Below, in pieces: positions 18,842-27,180 of a stretch of 64,000 nt of DNA; the first letter of the stretch is position 1, and every line of letters begins with the position of its first letter. Made by a program: the position numbers and the translations under genes. Origin of the DNA: RYN-230 sp963837335 (lineage in GTDB: Bacteria > Actinomycetota > Actinomycetes > Streptosporangiales > Streptosporangiaceae); assembly GCA_963837335.1 (NCBI GenBank), contig CAWINS010000057.1, forward strand, positions 22,374 through 86,373, given 5' to 3'. The notes under the pieces were generated by a model. The model made no database searches. It saw only the letters and a program-made list of their open reading frames with translations, and was not told the origin of the DNA.

Positions 18842-20335
18842 TCAGGCCCGCCCGCGCCGGGCGTAGTTGGGCGCTTCTGCGGTCATCTCGATGTCGTGCG
18901 GGTGGCTTTCCGCCAGCCCCGCCGCGGTGATCTGGGTGAACCGGGCCTCCTGAAGCTCGGCCACGGTCCGCGCGCCGCAGTACCCCATGGCCGCCCGGAG
19001 ACCACCGACCAGCTGGTTCGCCACCGCGGCGAGCGGCCCGCGGTAGGGCACCTGGCCTTCGATCCCCTCCGGGACCAGCTTGTCCTCGCGCAGCACATCG
19101 TCCTGGAAGTAACGGTCCTTGGAGTAGGACCGGCCGCGCTCGGGGTTGCGCATCGCGCCGAGTGAGCCCATCCCCCGGTACAGCTTGTACTGCTTGCCGT
19201 GGATGAAGACCATTTCGCCGGGGCCCTCTTCGCACCCGGCCAGCAGGCTGCCCAGCATCACGCTGTCGGCGCCGGCCGCGATGGCCTTGGCGATGTCGCC
19301 GGAGTGCTGCAGGCCGCCGTCGCCGATCAGCGGCACACCCGCGGCCCGCGTCGCCTGCGAGGCCTCGTAGATCGCCGTGACCTGGGGTACGCCGACCCCG
19401 GCGACGACCCGGGTGGTGCAGATCGAGCCCGGCCCGACCCCGACCTTGACCCCGTCTGCACCCGCGTCGATCAGCGCCTGGGCCCCGGCCCGGGTGGCGA
19501 TGTTCCCCCCGATCACCTCGACCCGGAGATTGGCCTTGACCTGAGCCACCATCTCCAGGACCGCCTGGGAGTGGCCGTGCGCGGTATCTACCACGAGGAA
19601 GTCGGCACCCGCCTCGACCAGGGCCTGGGACCGCCCCTTGGAATCCTCACCGACCCCCACGGCCGCACCGACCACCAGCCGCCCCTCGCTGTCCTTGGTG
19701 GCGCTGGGGAACTTCTCGCTCTTGGTGAAGTCCTTGACGGTGATCAGGCCGCGCAGCTTGCCTGCCTCGTCGATCAGCGGCAGCTTCTCCACCTTGTGCT
19801 GGCGCAGCAGCGCGAACGCGTCGTCCCTGGACACCCCGACCGGCGCGGTGATCAGCGGCGTCGTCGTCATGACTTCGGCCACCCCGCGGCTGTGGTCGGT
19901 CACGAAGCGGATGTCCCGGTTGGTCACGATCCCGACCAGGACCCCGTCCGGGCTGGTCACCGGGACGCCGGAGATGCGGTAGCGGGCACACAACTGCTCG
20001 ACGTCACCCACGGTGGCATCCGGGCCGCAGGTCACCGGGTTGGTGATCATGCCGGCTTCGGACCGCTTCACCGTGTCCACCATCTGCGCCTGGTCGTCCA
20101 CGGAGAGGTTCCGGTGCAGCACGCCGGCGCCGCCGATGCGCGCCATGGCGATGGCCATCCGGGCCTCGGTCACCGTGTCCATGGCCGAGGAGACCAGCGG
20201 CACGTTCAGCGTGATCCGGCGGGTGAGCCGGGCGGTCGTGTCCGCCTCACCGGGCATCACCACCGAGTGCGCGGGCAGCAGCAAGACGTCGTCGAAGGTC
20301 AGGGCCGGAGGGGCGAACTTGCCGACGTCGCTCAT
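18842..20335 (-). CDS. guaB: Inosine-5'-monophosphate dehydrogenase
   Basis: Converts IMP to XMP with NAD+, the committed step to GTP. The 497-residue protein has the barrel start ALTFDDVLLLPAHSVVMPGE, two CBS domains (about 95-215, CARYRISGVPVTSPDGVLVG and following), the catalytic cysteine loop GVGPGSICTTRVVAG, and the flap ends YRGMGSLGAM and GYCGARTV. The mobile-flap Arg-Tyr pair is in VEGQVPYRGPL-like sequence (EGIEGQVPYRGPL). It leads the guaB-guaB3-glpD run; the sigma/anti-sigma pair lies upstream, as in Mycobacterium (sigD-rsdA-guaB2-guaB3). Confidence 0.97.
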   Translation of the reverse strand: MSDVGKFAPPALTFDDVLLLPAHSVVMPGEADTTARLTRRITLNVPLVSSAMDTVTEARMAIAMARIGGAGVLHRNLSVDDQAQMVDTVKRSEAGMITNPVTCGPDATVGDVEQLCARYRISGVPVTSPDGVLVGIVTNRDIRFVTDHSRGVAEVMTTTPLITAPVGVSRDDAFALLRQHKVEKLPLIDEAGKLRGLITVKDFTKSEKFPSATKDSEGRLVVGAAVGVGEDSKGRSQALVEAGADFLVVDTAHGHSQAVLEMVAQVKANLRVEVIGGNIATRAGAQALIDAGADGVKVGVGPGSICTTRVVAGVGVPQVTAIYEASQATRAAGVPLIGDGGLQHSGDIAKAIAAGADSVMLGSLLAGCEEGPGEMVFIHGKQYKLYRGMGSLGAMRNPERGRSYSKDRYFQDDVLREDKLVPEGIEGQVPYRGPLAAVANQLVGGLRAAMGYCGARTVAELQEARFTQITAAGLAESHPHDIEMTAEAPNYARRGRA

Positions 20336-20486
20336 GACACCTTCCGAGGGTGGCTGCGGGACATCACCAGTCTAGAGGCGTCCCGCCGCCGGGATGGCCC
20401 GGCGCCGGATGACGCACCGCCCGATGGCCTGCCCTGGGCTGCCCCCCGCTGAATGACGTGCCAGTGGGTGGCCCGCCGCTGGATGA

Positions 20487-21014
20487 TCAGCGCACCCGGC
20501 GCGGCCGGACGTGCCGCGGCTGCCAGCGGCCGCCTCGGGCCGGGCCGCGGGCCAGCCGGGCCAGCATGCTCGTGGCGATCAGGCTGGTGACGCTGGCCAG
20601 GCCGGCCACCACGCCGCCTGCGATCGCGGCCCGGAGCCAGGCCGCCGCACCCCGGGACGGCGCGCCAGCCAGCGCCTGCCAGGCCTCGGCGCGCTGACCT
20701 GCCGCGCGCCCGGGCCGCCCGGCCCCGGCGAGGGCACTCTGCCGGTCATCCAGCCCGGGGGCGCCAGGCTCCGTCACGGTGCCTGGCGTATCCACGTCCG
20801 CGACCAGGGCGCCCAGCAGCACCAGTGCCGGGTCGTCAGCCAGTTCCGGCCCGGCGGCGCCACGCGCCGCGAGCACGTTGATAGCTTCCTCGGACCGCCG
20901 GATCTCACCGAGATCGACGGCCCTGCCCCCGGTGCCGCCCGTTGCCGCCCGCCTGCGGGTGAAATCCAGGCCGACCGTCACACCGGGCGCTCCGGGTCCG
21001 CGCCCCGTGATCAC
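20487..21014 (-). CDS. RsdA-like anti-sigma factor (single-pass membrane protein)
   Basis: A 175-residue protein placed exactly where Mycobacterium has rsdA, next to sigD. VDLGEIRRSEEAINVLAARG and DDPALVLLGALVADVDT resemble the sigma-binding segment of RsdA. A single helix, RAAIAGGVVAGLASVTSLIA, lies at about residues 128-150, followed by a very basic tail. Its GTG start overlaps the sigma stop (GTGA), so the two are made together, as expected for a sigma/anti-sigma pair. RsdA is known to be removed by regulated proteolysis; nothing in this sequence shows the trigger. Confidence 0.75.
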   Translation of the reverse strand: MITGRGPGAPGVTVGLDFTRRRAATGGTGGRAVDLGEIRRSEEAINVLAARGAAGPELADDPALVLLGALVADVDTPGTVTEPGAPGLDDRQSALAGAGRPGRAAGQRAEAWQALAGAPSRGAAAWLRAAIAGGVVAGLASVTSLIATSMLARLARGPARGGRWQPRHVRPRRVR

Positions 21015-21868
21015 GCAATCGACTCCTCAATCGCAAGCGCCCGGAGCCGGGCCAGCGCCCGGTGCTGGGCTACCCTTACCGCCCCTGCTGACATACCGAG
21101 TACGTTACCCGTTTCCTCGGCCGACAGACCGGTCACCACGCGTAGTATTAGCAGCTCACGTAGATGGTGAGGGAGCTGAGCGAGCAGCGCCCGGGTGCGT
21201 TCCGCCTCAATGTAGGCCACCACGGTCTCTTCCGGACCGGGCCGGTCGTCCGGCCCGTCGGGCAGGTCCTCGAACGGCACGGCGAGCCGCGACGCGGTGC
21301 GGACCGCGTCGGCCACCTTGTGCGAGGCGATGCCGAACACGAACGACGCGAACGGCCTGCCCATGTCGCGATACCGCGGCAGCGCCGCCAGCACGGCCAG
21401 GCAGACCTCCTGGGCGACGTCGTCGGCCACGTAATACTGCCCGGTGATCCGGCCCAGCCGGGCCCGGCAGTAGCGCATCACCATGGGGCGGATCCGCTCC
21501 AGCAGGGCCTCGACGGCCCCGGGATGGCCGCGGACCGCCAGGTGCGCCAGGTCACCGAAGCCCCCTGGCTCGTCGGCCCAGGCTGCGCCGGGTCCCCGCA
21601 GGTCGCGGTCGTAGGACCCGCGGTCAGCGTCCCCGTAGCCGGAGGACCGGTAGCCGGAACTCCCGGGGTCACTGGCCCGCTGGGCGTAGCCGCCCGGCCC
21701 GTAGTCGTCCGGCCCATAGCTTCGCTGGCCGGGGATACCGTGTTCCTGGGTAGCGTGCTCGCGGGTTGCGTGCTCGCGGGCCCCTGCCCCCTCGGCCACC
21801 GCGGTCCCGGCCGGGAGCACGGCTCCCTGCCCGTCAGCCACGGCCCGGATGATGCATCCCTCGCTCAC
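21011..21868 (-). CDS. RNA polymerase ECF sigma factor, ShbA/SigD type
   Basis: Region 2 reads MVMRYCRARLGRITGQYYVA, DDVAQEVCLAVLAALPRYRD and GRPFASFVFGIASHKVADAV. Region 4 reads LPHHLRELLILRVVTGLSAE and VRVAQHRALARLRAL. In Streptomyces, ShbA from this locus drives transcription of the principal sigma gene hrdB; in Mycobacterium the orthologue is SigD. The assigned start (GTG 21868) gives an unusual 100-residue low-complexity head rich in Gly, Tyr and Arg (GPDDYGPGGYAQRASDPG), absent from typical family members, so a downstream start is possible. A 38-bp AT-rich dyad lies about 100 bp upstream. Confidence 0.85.
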   Translation of the reverse strand: MSEGCIIRAVADGQGAVLPAGTAVAEGAGAREHATREHATQEHGIPGQRSYGPDDYGPGGYAQRASDPGSSGYRSSGYGDADRGSYDRDLRGPGAAWADEPGGFGDLAHLAVRGHPGAVEALLERIRPMVMRYCRARLGRITGQYYVADDVAQEVCLAVLAALPRYRDMGRPFASFVFGIASHKVADAVRTASRLAVPFEDLPDGPDDRPGPEETVVAYIEAERTRALLAQLPHHLRELLILRVVTGLSAEETGNVLGMSAGAVRVAQHRALARLRALAIEESIA

Positions 21869-21963
21869 GACTGCATGATGCCCAGGAAAACGGGGGTGCT
21901 CTCATCAATGTGGGCAACAGAAGGGTCACATTGATGTGTCGCGCAGTCACGTTCCGAACATGA

Positions 21964-22001
21964 AATTACGCTCAGTAATTAATTGACTACTGAGTGTAAT
22001 T
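21964..22001. promoter_or_regulatory. AT-rich inverted repeat (operator candidate) upstream of the sigma gene
   Basis: Arms AATTACGCTCAGTA (21964-21977) and TACTGAGTGTAATT (21988-22001) are inverted copies with one mismatch, separated by the 10-bp ATTAATTGAC. The site sits in a local AT-rich island inside an otherwise GC-rich 602-bp gap between the sigma gene and groEL, about 96 bp upstream of the sigma GTG. It is likely a repressor or activator site; the binding protein is unknown. Confidence 0.6.
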
Positions 22002-22185
22002 CGAATTCGAGAGAGTGTCCCTTTCGCGCCTTAGATATCGAAGCACCACGACAATGGGCACGTAAACCCGGTAAAAGCCGTCCAGCCATCCCAGGCCTTG
22101 CTCCCGGCGGCACCACCCCGGCCACCGGCCCCTTCCGCCTAACATCAGCCCCGGGAACCCGGCCGTGGCCGCCGGGCGGGCGGCG

Positions 22186-22255
22186 ACTCTTCACGTATGT
22201 GGTGCGCCCGGAAGGGAGTTTTGTCCGGTTCGGCTGCACCGGATACGTGAAGAGT
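22186..22255. repeat. Large intergenic stem-loop in the sigma-groEL gap
   Basis: Perfect 13-bp arms ACTCTTCACGTAT (22186-22198) and ATACGTGAAGAGT (22243-22255), with further partial pairing GTGGTGC/GCACCGG just inside. The rest of the 602-bp gap (21869-22470) holds the AT-rich dyad at 21964, the groEL terminator at 22398, and no recognisable gene; whiB3, which occupies this position in Mycobacterium, is missing. Confidence 0.55.
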
Positions 22256-22397
22256 GGGCGGGAGAGGCCAGTGTGACTGAGGGCGTAGGGCGGCCACGCC
22301 ACGGGCCACGGCCACCGGGTGAGCGGGCGGGCGCGCCGCCTGTCTACCCCCCGTGATCATGAATCGGGCCGGGCCTGGCCGAGGCCGTCCCGGCACA

Positions 22398-22440
22398 CCG
22401 CAGGCCCCCGCCCGGGATGAATCCGGGCGGGGGCCTGCGG
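22398..22440 (-). terminator. Strong hairpin terminator after groEL
   Basis: Perfect 18-bp stem (22398-22415 with 22423-22440, arms CCGCAGGCCCCCGCCCGG and its complement) closed by a 7-base loop, 31 bp past the groEL TAA. GC-rich stems without a U-tract are common terminators in actinobacteria. Confidence 0.75.
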
Positions 22441-22470
22441 TGTTCGTTGCGGATCTTTTGTTCTCGGGTT

Positions 22471-24096
22471 TTAGTGCGCGTGGCCGTGCGAGTGACCGTG
22501 GCCACCCGCCGCTGCCTCGTCCTCTTCCTCGGGCTTGTCCGCCACCAGAGCCTCGGTGGTCAGGAGCATGGCCGCGATGGAAGCGGCGTTGAGCACCGCG
22601 GACCTGGTCACCTTGACCGGGTCGATGACGCCCTGGGCCAGCAGGTCGCCGTACTCGCCGGTGGCCGCGTTGTAGCCCTGCCCATGGGGCATTTCCGCGA
22701 TCTTGGCTACCACGACCATGCCCTCGGCGCCGGCGTTCTCGGCGATCCAGCGGGCCGGCGCGACGAGGGCGCTGCGCACCACTGCCACTCCGGTTGCCTC
22801 GTCGCCGGTCTTGCCCAGGTCGCCCAGGCTGGACGCGATGTGCACGAGGGCGCTGCCCCCACCGGGGACGATGCCTTCCTCGATCGCGGCCCGGGTCGCC
22901 GAGATAGCGTCCTCGAGGCGGTGCTTCTTCTCCTTGAGCTCCACCTCGGTGGCGGCACCGACCCGGAGGACGGCCACCCCGCCGGACAGCTTGGCCACCC
23001 GCTCCTGCAGCTTCTCCCGGTCCCAGTCGGAGTCGGTCGCCTCGATCTCCGCGCGGAGCTGGCGAACCCGCTCGCTGATGGCCTCGGCGTCGCCGGCCCC
23101 GTCGACGATCGTGGTGTCGTCCTTCGTCACCACGACGCGGCGGGCCTGGCCGAGGCTCTCGAGCCCGATGTTCTCCAGCTTGAGGCCGACTTCCTCGCTG
23201 ACGACCTCGCCGCCGGTGAGGATGGCCATGTCGGCCAGCATCGCCTTGCGGCGGTCACCGAAACCGGGCGCCTTGACCGCGACGACGTTCAGCAGGCCGC
23301 GAATCTTGTTCACGACCAGCGTGGAAAGGGCCTCACCGTCGACGTCCTCGGCAATGACCACGAACGGCTTCTTGGTCTGGGCGACCTTTTCCAGCAGCGG
23401 CAGGAAATCCGCCATCGAGGAGATCTTGCCCGCGTGCAGCAGGATGTACGCGTCGTCCGTAGCGGCTTCCATCCGCTCCGGGTCGGTCACGAAGTACGGG
23501 GAGATGTAGCCCTTGTCGAACTGCATTCCCTCGGTGAACTCGAGCTCGAGGCCCATGGTCGGCGATTCCTCGACGGTGATGACACCGTCCTTGCCCACCT
23601 TGCTGAACGCCTCGGCGATGAGCTCGCCGATCTTCGGGTCCTGCGCGGAGACCGTCGCCACGTTCGCGATCTCCTGCTGCTCCTCGACCTCGCGGGCCGA
23701 CTCCAGCAGCAGGTCGGACACGGCGGCGGCGGCCGCGTCGATCCCCTTCTTCATGGACATGGGGTTGGCGCCCGCGGTGACGGAGCGGCGGCCCTCACGG
23801 ACCATCGCCTGCGCCAGCACGGTCGCGGTCGTGGTGCCGTCGCCCGCCACGTCGTTGGTCTTGGTGGCTACTTCCTTGGCGAGCTGAGCACCGAGGTTCT
23901 CGTAGGGGTCCTCGAGGTCGATCTCACGCGCGACGGTCACACCGTCGTTGGTGATGGTCGGAGCGCCCCACTTCTTGTCGATGACGACGTTGCGGCCCTT
24001 CGGACCCAGCGTCACCTTAACGGCGTCGGCGAGACGGTTGACGCCGCGCTCCAGCGCGCGCCGTGCCTCCTCGTCGAACTCCAGCATCTTGGCCAT
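22471..24096 (-). CDS. groEL: Chaperonin GroEL1 (His-rich C-terminus)
   Basis: The 60-kDa chaperonin, 541 residues, forming ATP-driven folding rings. AKMLEFDEEARRALERGVNR is the start, AGDGTTTATVLAQAMVREG the ATP site, and VPGGGSALVHIASSLGDLG is the late family motif. The tail GGHGHSHGHAH is His-rich, the mark of the actinobacterial GroEL1 type; GroEL2 copies end in Gly-Gly-Met. Linked to groES 196 bp upstream, again as for GroEL1. The ATG at 24096 follows GAGGTGCTC; a GTG two codons earlier is also in frame. Expression is expected to be controlled by HrcA through the CIRCE site before groES. A second groEL is likely elsewhere. Confidence 0.96.
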   Translation of the reverse strand: MAKMLEFDEEARRALERGVNRLADAVKVTLGPKGRNVVIDKKWGAPTITNDGVTVAREIDLEDPYENLGAQLAKEVATKTNDVAGDGTTTATVLAQAMVREGRRSVTAGANPMSMKKGIDAAAAAVSDLLLESAREVEEQQEIANVATVSAQDPKIGELIAEAFSKVGKDGVITVEESPTMGLELEFTEGMQFDKGYISPYFVTDPERMEAATDDAYILLHAGKISSMADFLPLLEKVAQTKKPFVVIAEDVDGEALSTLVVNKIRGLLNVVAVKAPGFGDRRKAMLADMAILTGGEVVSEEVGLKLENIGLESLGQARRVVVTKDDTTIVDGAGDAEAISERVRQLRAEIEATDSDWDREKLQERVAKLSGGVAVLRVGAATEVELKEKKHRLEDAISATRAAIEEGIVPGGGSALVHIASSLGDLGKTGDEATGVAVVRSALVAPARWIAENAGAEGMVVVAKIAEMPHGQGYNAATGEYGDLLAQGVIDPVKVTRSAVLNAASIAAMLLTTEALVADKPEEEDEAAAGGHGHSHGHAH

Positions 24097-24189
24097 GAGC
24101 ACCTCAAAATTGCCTTGATAGGTCGTGCCCGGCGGCCGGGATGAACCCGGCCGGGGCCCGGTTTGGTCCTTGCGGACCTCTGGTTTTAC

Positions 24190-24233
24190 GGACTACCGCC
24201 CCGGACGCCAGACAAGCGCCGGGGCGGTGGTCC
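24190..24233 (-). terminator. Stem-loop between groES and groEL
   Basis: Arms GGACTACCGCCCCGG (24190-24204) and CCGGGGCGGTGGTCC (24219-24233) pair over 15 bp with one G-U/mismatch position and a 14-base loop. A second smaller dyad, GGCCGGG/CCCGGCC, lies at about 24136-24155. These may attenuate transcription or mark mRNA processing, setting the ratio of GroES to GroEL1. Confidence 0.5.
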
Positions 24234-24292
24234 TAAGCGGTTCCCCGCCGCGGGCTGCGGGCCCGCGGCGGCGCCGCCGGTTACTGCTCGAT

Positions 24293-24604
24293 CTACTTCT
24301 CGATGATGGCGAGCACGTCACGAGCGGAGAGCACCAGGTACTCCTCGCCGTGGTACTTCACCTCGGTGCCGCCGTACTTGCTGTACAGCACGACGTCACC
24401 GACCTTGACGTCCATCGGCACGCGCTTGGCGCCGGCGTCGTCGAACCGGCCGGGGCCCACAGCCAGGACTTCGCCCTCCTGGGGCTTCTCCTTGGCGGTG
24501 TCTGGAATCACGAGCCCGGACGCAGTGGTCTGCTCGGCCTCCAGAGTGCGGACCACGATCCGGTCTTCGAGTGGCTTGAGAACAACCTTGGTAGCGGTCG
24601 CCAC
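24293..24604 (-). CDS. groES: Co-chaperonin GroES
   Basis: The 10-kDa lid of the GroEL chamber, 103 residues. The sequence ATKVVLKPLEDRIVVRTLEA, the mobile loop EQTTASGLVIPDTAKEKPQE, VLAVGPGRFDD, GDVVLYSKYGGTEVKYHGEE and LSARDVLAIIEK is complete. The GTG start at 24604 has AGGAGG about 7 bases upstream and gives the family N-terminus; the frame stays open further upstream to 24709, but that would cross the CIRCE operator. First gene of the groES-groEL1 operon. Confidence 0.97.
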   Translation of the reverse strand: MATATKVVLKPLEDRIVVRTLEAEQTTASGLVIPDTAKEKPQEGEVLAVGPGRFDDAGAKRVPMDVKVGDVVLYSKYGGTEVKYHGEEYLVLSARDVLAIIEK

Positions 24605-24702
24605 GATCTGACCTCCTCCTCCGAAAAGGATGGGGAAACGACTATTAAGAGAGGAACGACCATGGCCAGCTGTCGTCGCGGGTGCCAGTCCAGCCTGTCG
24701 CA

Positions 24703-24729
24703 TTAGCACTCTACCCTAGAGAGTGCCAG
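24703..24729 (-). promoter_or_regulatory. CIRCE element (HrcA operator) before groES
   Basis: TTAGCACTC (24703-24711), 9-bp spacer, GAGTGCCAG (24721-24729): matches the consensus TTAGCACTC-N9-GAGTGCTAA with two changes in the second arm. It lies about 100 bp upstream of the groES GTG, where HrcA repression of chaperonin genes is known to act. Confidence 0.93.
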
Positions 24730-24782
24730 TCCCGAACAGTAGTCCGGGCACGCCGCGCCGTCAAACGTCCGGCCGGTAAACC

Positions 24783-26408
24783 TCAGGCCAGGACGCTGGT
24801 CACCGGGAGCGCCGAATCGGCGCCGACGTCCAGCGACGACGGTTTGGCGTCGCGGGCCACGAGTTCCGCCCCGAGGGCCGCGACCATGGCCCCATTGTCG
24901 GTGCACAGACCTGGCCGCGGCACCCGCAGCCGGATGCCGGCCGCCTCGCAGCGCTCCGCGGCCAGCGCGCGCAGCCGGGAGTTCGCCGCCACGCCACCCC
25001 CGATGACCAGGTGGTCCACGCCGTGGGCCCGGCAGGCCTGCACCGCCTTGCGGGTCAGCACGTCCGCTACCGCCTCCTGGAAGGAGGCCGCGACGTCCGC
25101 CACCGGGACACTGGCCCCGGCCGCGCGCCGCTCCTCCACCCAGCGGGCCACCGCGGTCTTGAGCCCGGAGAAGGAGAAGTCGAGGGTCTGGTCCCGGTAC
25201 TTGGCCCGGGGGAAGGCGATCGCGGCGGGGTCACCCGAGCGGGCCTGCAGGTCGATCGGCGGGCCGCCGGGGAACGGCAGCCCGAGCACCCGGGCCACCT
25301 TGTCGTACGCCTCACCGGCGGCGTCGTCGATGGTGGCCCCGAGCGGCTGCACGTCGCCGGCGATGTCGCGGGCCAGCAGCAGCGAGGAGTGCCCGCCGGA
25401 CACCAGCAGCGCGATGGCCGGCTCGGGCAGCGCGCCGTGCTCCAGCTGGTCCACGGCGATGTGCGCGGCCAGGTGGTTCACCGCGTACAGCGGCTTGCCC
25501 AGGGCCAGTGCGTAGGCCTTGGCCGCGCACACACCCACCAGCAGCGCGCCGGTCAGCCCGGGTCCGGCGGTCACCGCGATCGCGTCCACGTCGGCCAGCC
25601 TGACCCCGGCCGTGGCCAGCGCCCGGTCCACCGCCGGGACCATGGCCTCCAGGTGCGCGCGGCTGGCCACCTCGGGCACCACGCCGCCGAAGCGGGCGTG
25701 CTCCTCGACGCTGGAGGCCACGGAGTCGGCCAGCAGCTCGTGCCCGCGCACCAGCCCGGCGCCGGTCTCGTCGCAGGACGTCTCGATGCCCAGGACCAGG
25801 GGGGCGAGGGGGGACGTCATCGGGAGCCTCCTGCCGCCGGCCTGGTGTCGCCCCGTCTCGGGCCGGAGGTTCGCGGGCCCGAAGTTCTCGGGCCCGAGGA
25901 TCTGATGCCGGAGAAGCCGAACCGCCGGGGCGCGGGGCAGGCTGAGCTGCATCACCAGGGCGTCGGTCCCGGACGGCTGGTAGTAGCCGCGCCGGACGCC
26001 GATCCCGGCGAAGCCGCGGCTGCGGTACAGCCGCTGGGCGCGGTCGTTGTCCACCCGGACCTCGAGGAAGACCTCGGTGCAGCCCTGCCGGGCCGCCTCG
26101 GCGACCAGGCTGTCCAGCAGCATGGCCCCGATCCGCTGGCCCCAGCGGTCCTCCGCCACGGCCATCGTGAGCACGTCGGCCTGACTGCCGCCCGGGCTCA
26201 GCAGCCCCGCATAGCCGACCAGGCCACCGGCGTCCTCGGCGACCAGGTAGTACCGCCCGCTGGCCTCCGCCCCCTCCAGCTCGGACGTCAGCATGGCTTC
26301 GGACCACGCCTCGTCCCCGAAGAGGGCCGCCTCCAGCCGCAGCACGGCGGGCAGGTCGGCGGGGGTCATGGGGCGGAGCGTGATGCCCGGCGTGGCGGCG
26401 GGTGGCAT
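24783..26408 (-). CDS. tsaD: RimI acetyltransferase joined in frame to TsaD (t6A synthase subunit)
   Basis: One 541-codon frame holds two proteins. Residues about 10-160 are RimI, a GNAT N-acetyltransferase (LRPMTPADLPAVLRLEAALF, DRWGQRIGAMLLDSLVAEAA, RVDNDRAQRLYRSRGFAGIG) known to acetylate ribosomal S18. Residues 197-541 are TsaD, which with TsaB and TsaE adds threonylcarbamoyl to A37 of tRNAs: LVLGIETSCDETGAGLVRG, HLAAHIAVDQLEHG with metal-binding His, VSGGHSSLLLARDI, GGGVAANSRLRALAAE. The two are joined by a 35-residue linker (ILGPENFGPANLRPETG). An internal ATG at 25820 has AGGAGG 6 bases upstream, so a full-length 345-residue TsaD can also start on its own. Confidence 0.93.
   Translation of the reverse strand: MPPAATPGITLRPMTPADLPAVLRLEAALFGDEAWSEAMLTSELEGAEASGRYYLVAEDAGGLVGYAGLLSPGGSQADVLTMAVAEDRWGQRIGAMLLDSLVAEAARQGCTEVFLEVRVDNDRAQRLYRSRGFAGIGVRRGYYQPSGTDALVMQLSLPRAPAVRLLRHQILGPENFGPANLRPETGRHQAGGRRLPMTSPLAPLVLGIETSCDETGAGLVRGHELLADSVASSVEEHARFGGVVPEVASRAHLEAMVPAVDRALATAGVRLADVDAIAVTAGPGLTGALLVGVCAAKAYALALGKPLYAVNHLAAHIAVDQLEHGALPEPAIALLVSGGHSSLLLARDIAGDVQPLGATIDDAAGEAYDKVARVLGLPFPGGPPIDLQARSGDPAAIAFPRAKYRDQTLDFSFSGLKTAVARWVEERRAAGASVPVADVAASFQEAVADVLTRKAVQACRAHGVDHLVIGGGVAANSRLRALAAERCEAAGIRLRVPRPGLCTDNGAMVAALGAELVARDAKPSSLDVGADSALPVTSVLA
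25820..25832 (-). promoter_or_regulatory. Internal ribosome binding site for TsaD inside the rimI-tsaD frame
   Basis: AGGAGGCTCCCG directly precedes the ATG whose complement ends at 25820. The site is strong and correctly spaced, and MTSPLAPLVLGIETSCDE is a normal TsaD N-terminus. This favours independent TsaD synthesis even though no stop codon separates it from RimI. Confidence 0.8.
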
Positions 26409-26444
26409 CGCGCGGGCGCCCCGGCGGGGCGGCGTCGTGGCGCG

Positions 26445-27138
26445 TCACGGGACCGTCACCCGCTTCGGCGGGCCGGGCACCCGGGCGTCGGGCCGGCGCA
26501 GGTAGATCGGCTCGGCCCCGGAGCCAGGCTCGCCCGCGGCGAGTTGCCGCGCCGCGATCCCGGCCAGGGTGCCCGCCGCCGGGTAGGACGGCTCGATGGG
26601 CTCGCCCAGGACGCCCGGGTAGAGGAGCGCGCCCGCGCCCGCGGTCAGGATGCCCGGGCTGCCTGCCGTCTTGCTCGGTCACTACCGTCTCGGCCACGTC
26701 GGCCGGGAAGCCGACCGCGGGACCGTCCAGGCGGCGGCCGTCGGCGTCGTAGCGGGCCCAGTACACCTCGCGCCGCCGGGCGTCGGTGGCCACGATGAAC
26801 CTCTGGCCCGCGGCGGTGCCCGTGCGTGCGACGTCGGCGGCGACCACGTCGAGGGTGCACACCCCGTACACCGGCACGCCGAGGGCGCTGCCGAGCACCC
26901 GGGCGGTGACCAGTCCCGCGCGCAGCCCGGTGTACGGGCCAGGCCCGGTCCCGGTGGCCACGGCGGTGATATCCAGCCGGCCCGCGCCGGCCTCGGCCAG
27001 CACGGCATCGATGGAGGACGCCAGCAGCTCACCGTGGCGGCGCGCGTCAACCGTGGTGGTCTCGGCCAGCACGTGCGTCCCGTCATGCAGGGCTACCGTC
27101 ACGGCTGGCGTCGCGGTGTCGAACGCGAGCACTAGCAC
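26445..27138 (-). CDS. tsaB: TsaB, t6A tRNA modification factor, with a 4-bp duplication frameshift
   Basis: Inactive ASKHA-fold partner of TsaD. VLVLAFDTATPAVTVALHDG is the start, TGTGPGPYTGLRAGLVTARV the core motif and VYGVCTLDVVAADVA follows. At 26660-26667 the tetranucleotide TGCC is present twice; removing one copy restores the frame into GSPGILTAGAGALLYPGVLG, PSYPAAGTLAGIAARQLAAG and EPIYLRRPDARVPGPPKRVT before TGA at 26445. As read, the protein loses its last about 70 residues. GTG 27138 is preferred as the start; a TTG at 27147 is possible. It sits 36 bp upstream of rimI-tsaD. Because t6A is normally essential, this allele deserves verification. Confidence 0.88.
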
Positions 27139-27180
27139 GGGCGCCAAGCCTAGTTGACCAGCCCCAGTTGACCGGCCCTA

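Noticed and set aside
25011..26798. A 595-codon plus-strand frame opposite rimI-tsaD
   Set aside because: Same GC-driven antisense artefact; the minus strand carries clear TsaD and RimI motifs.
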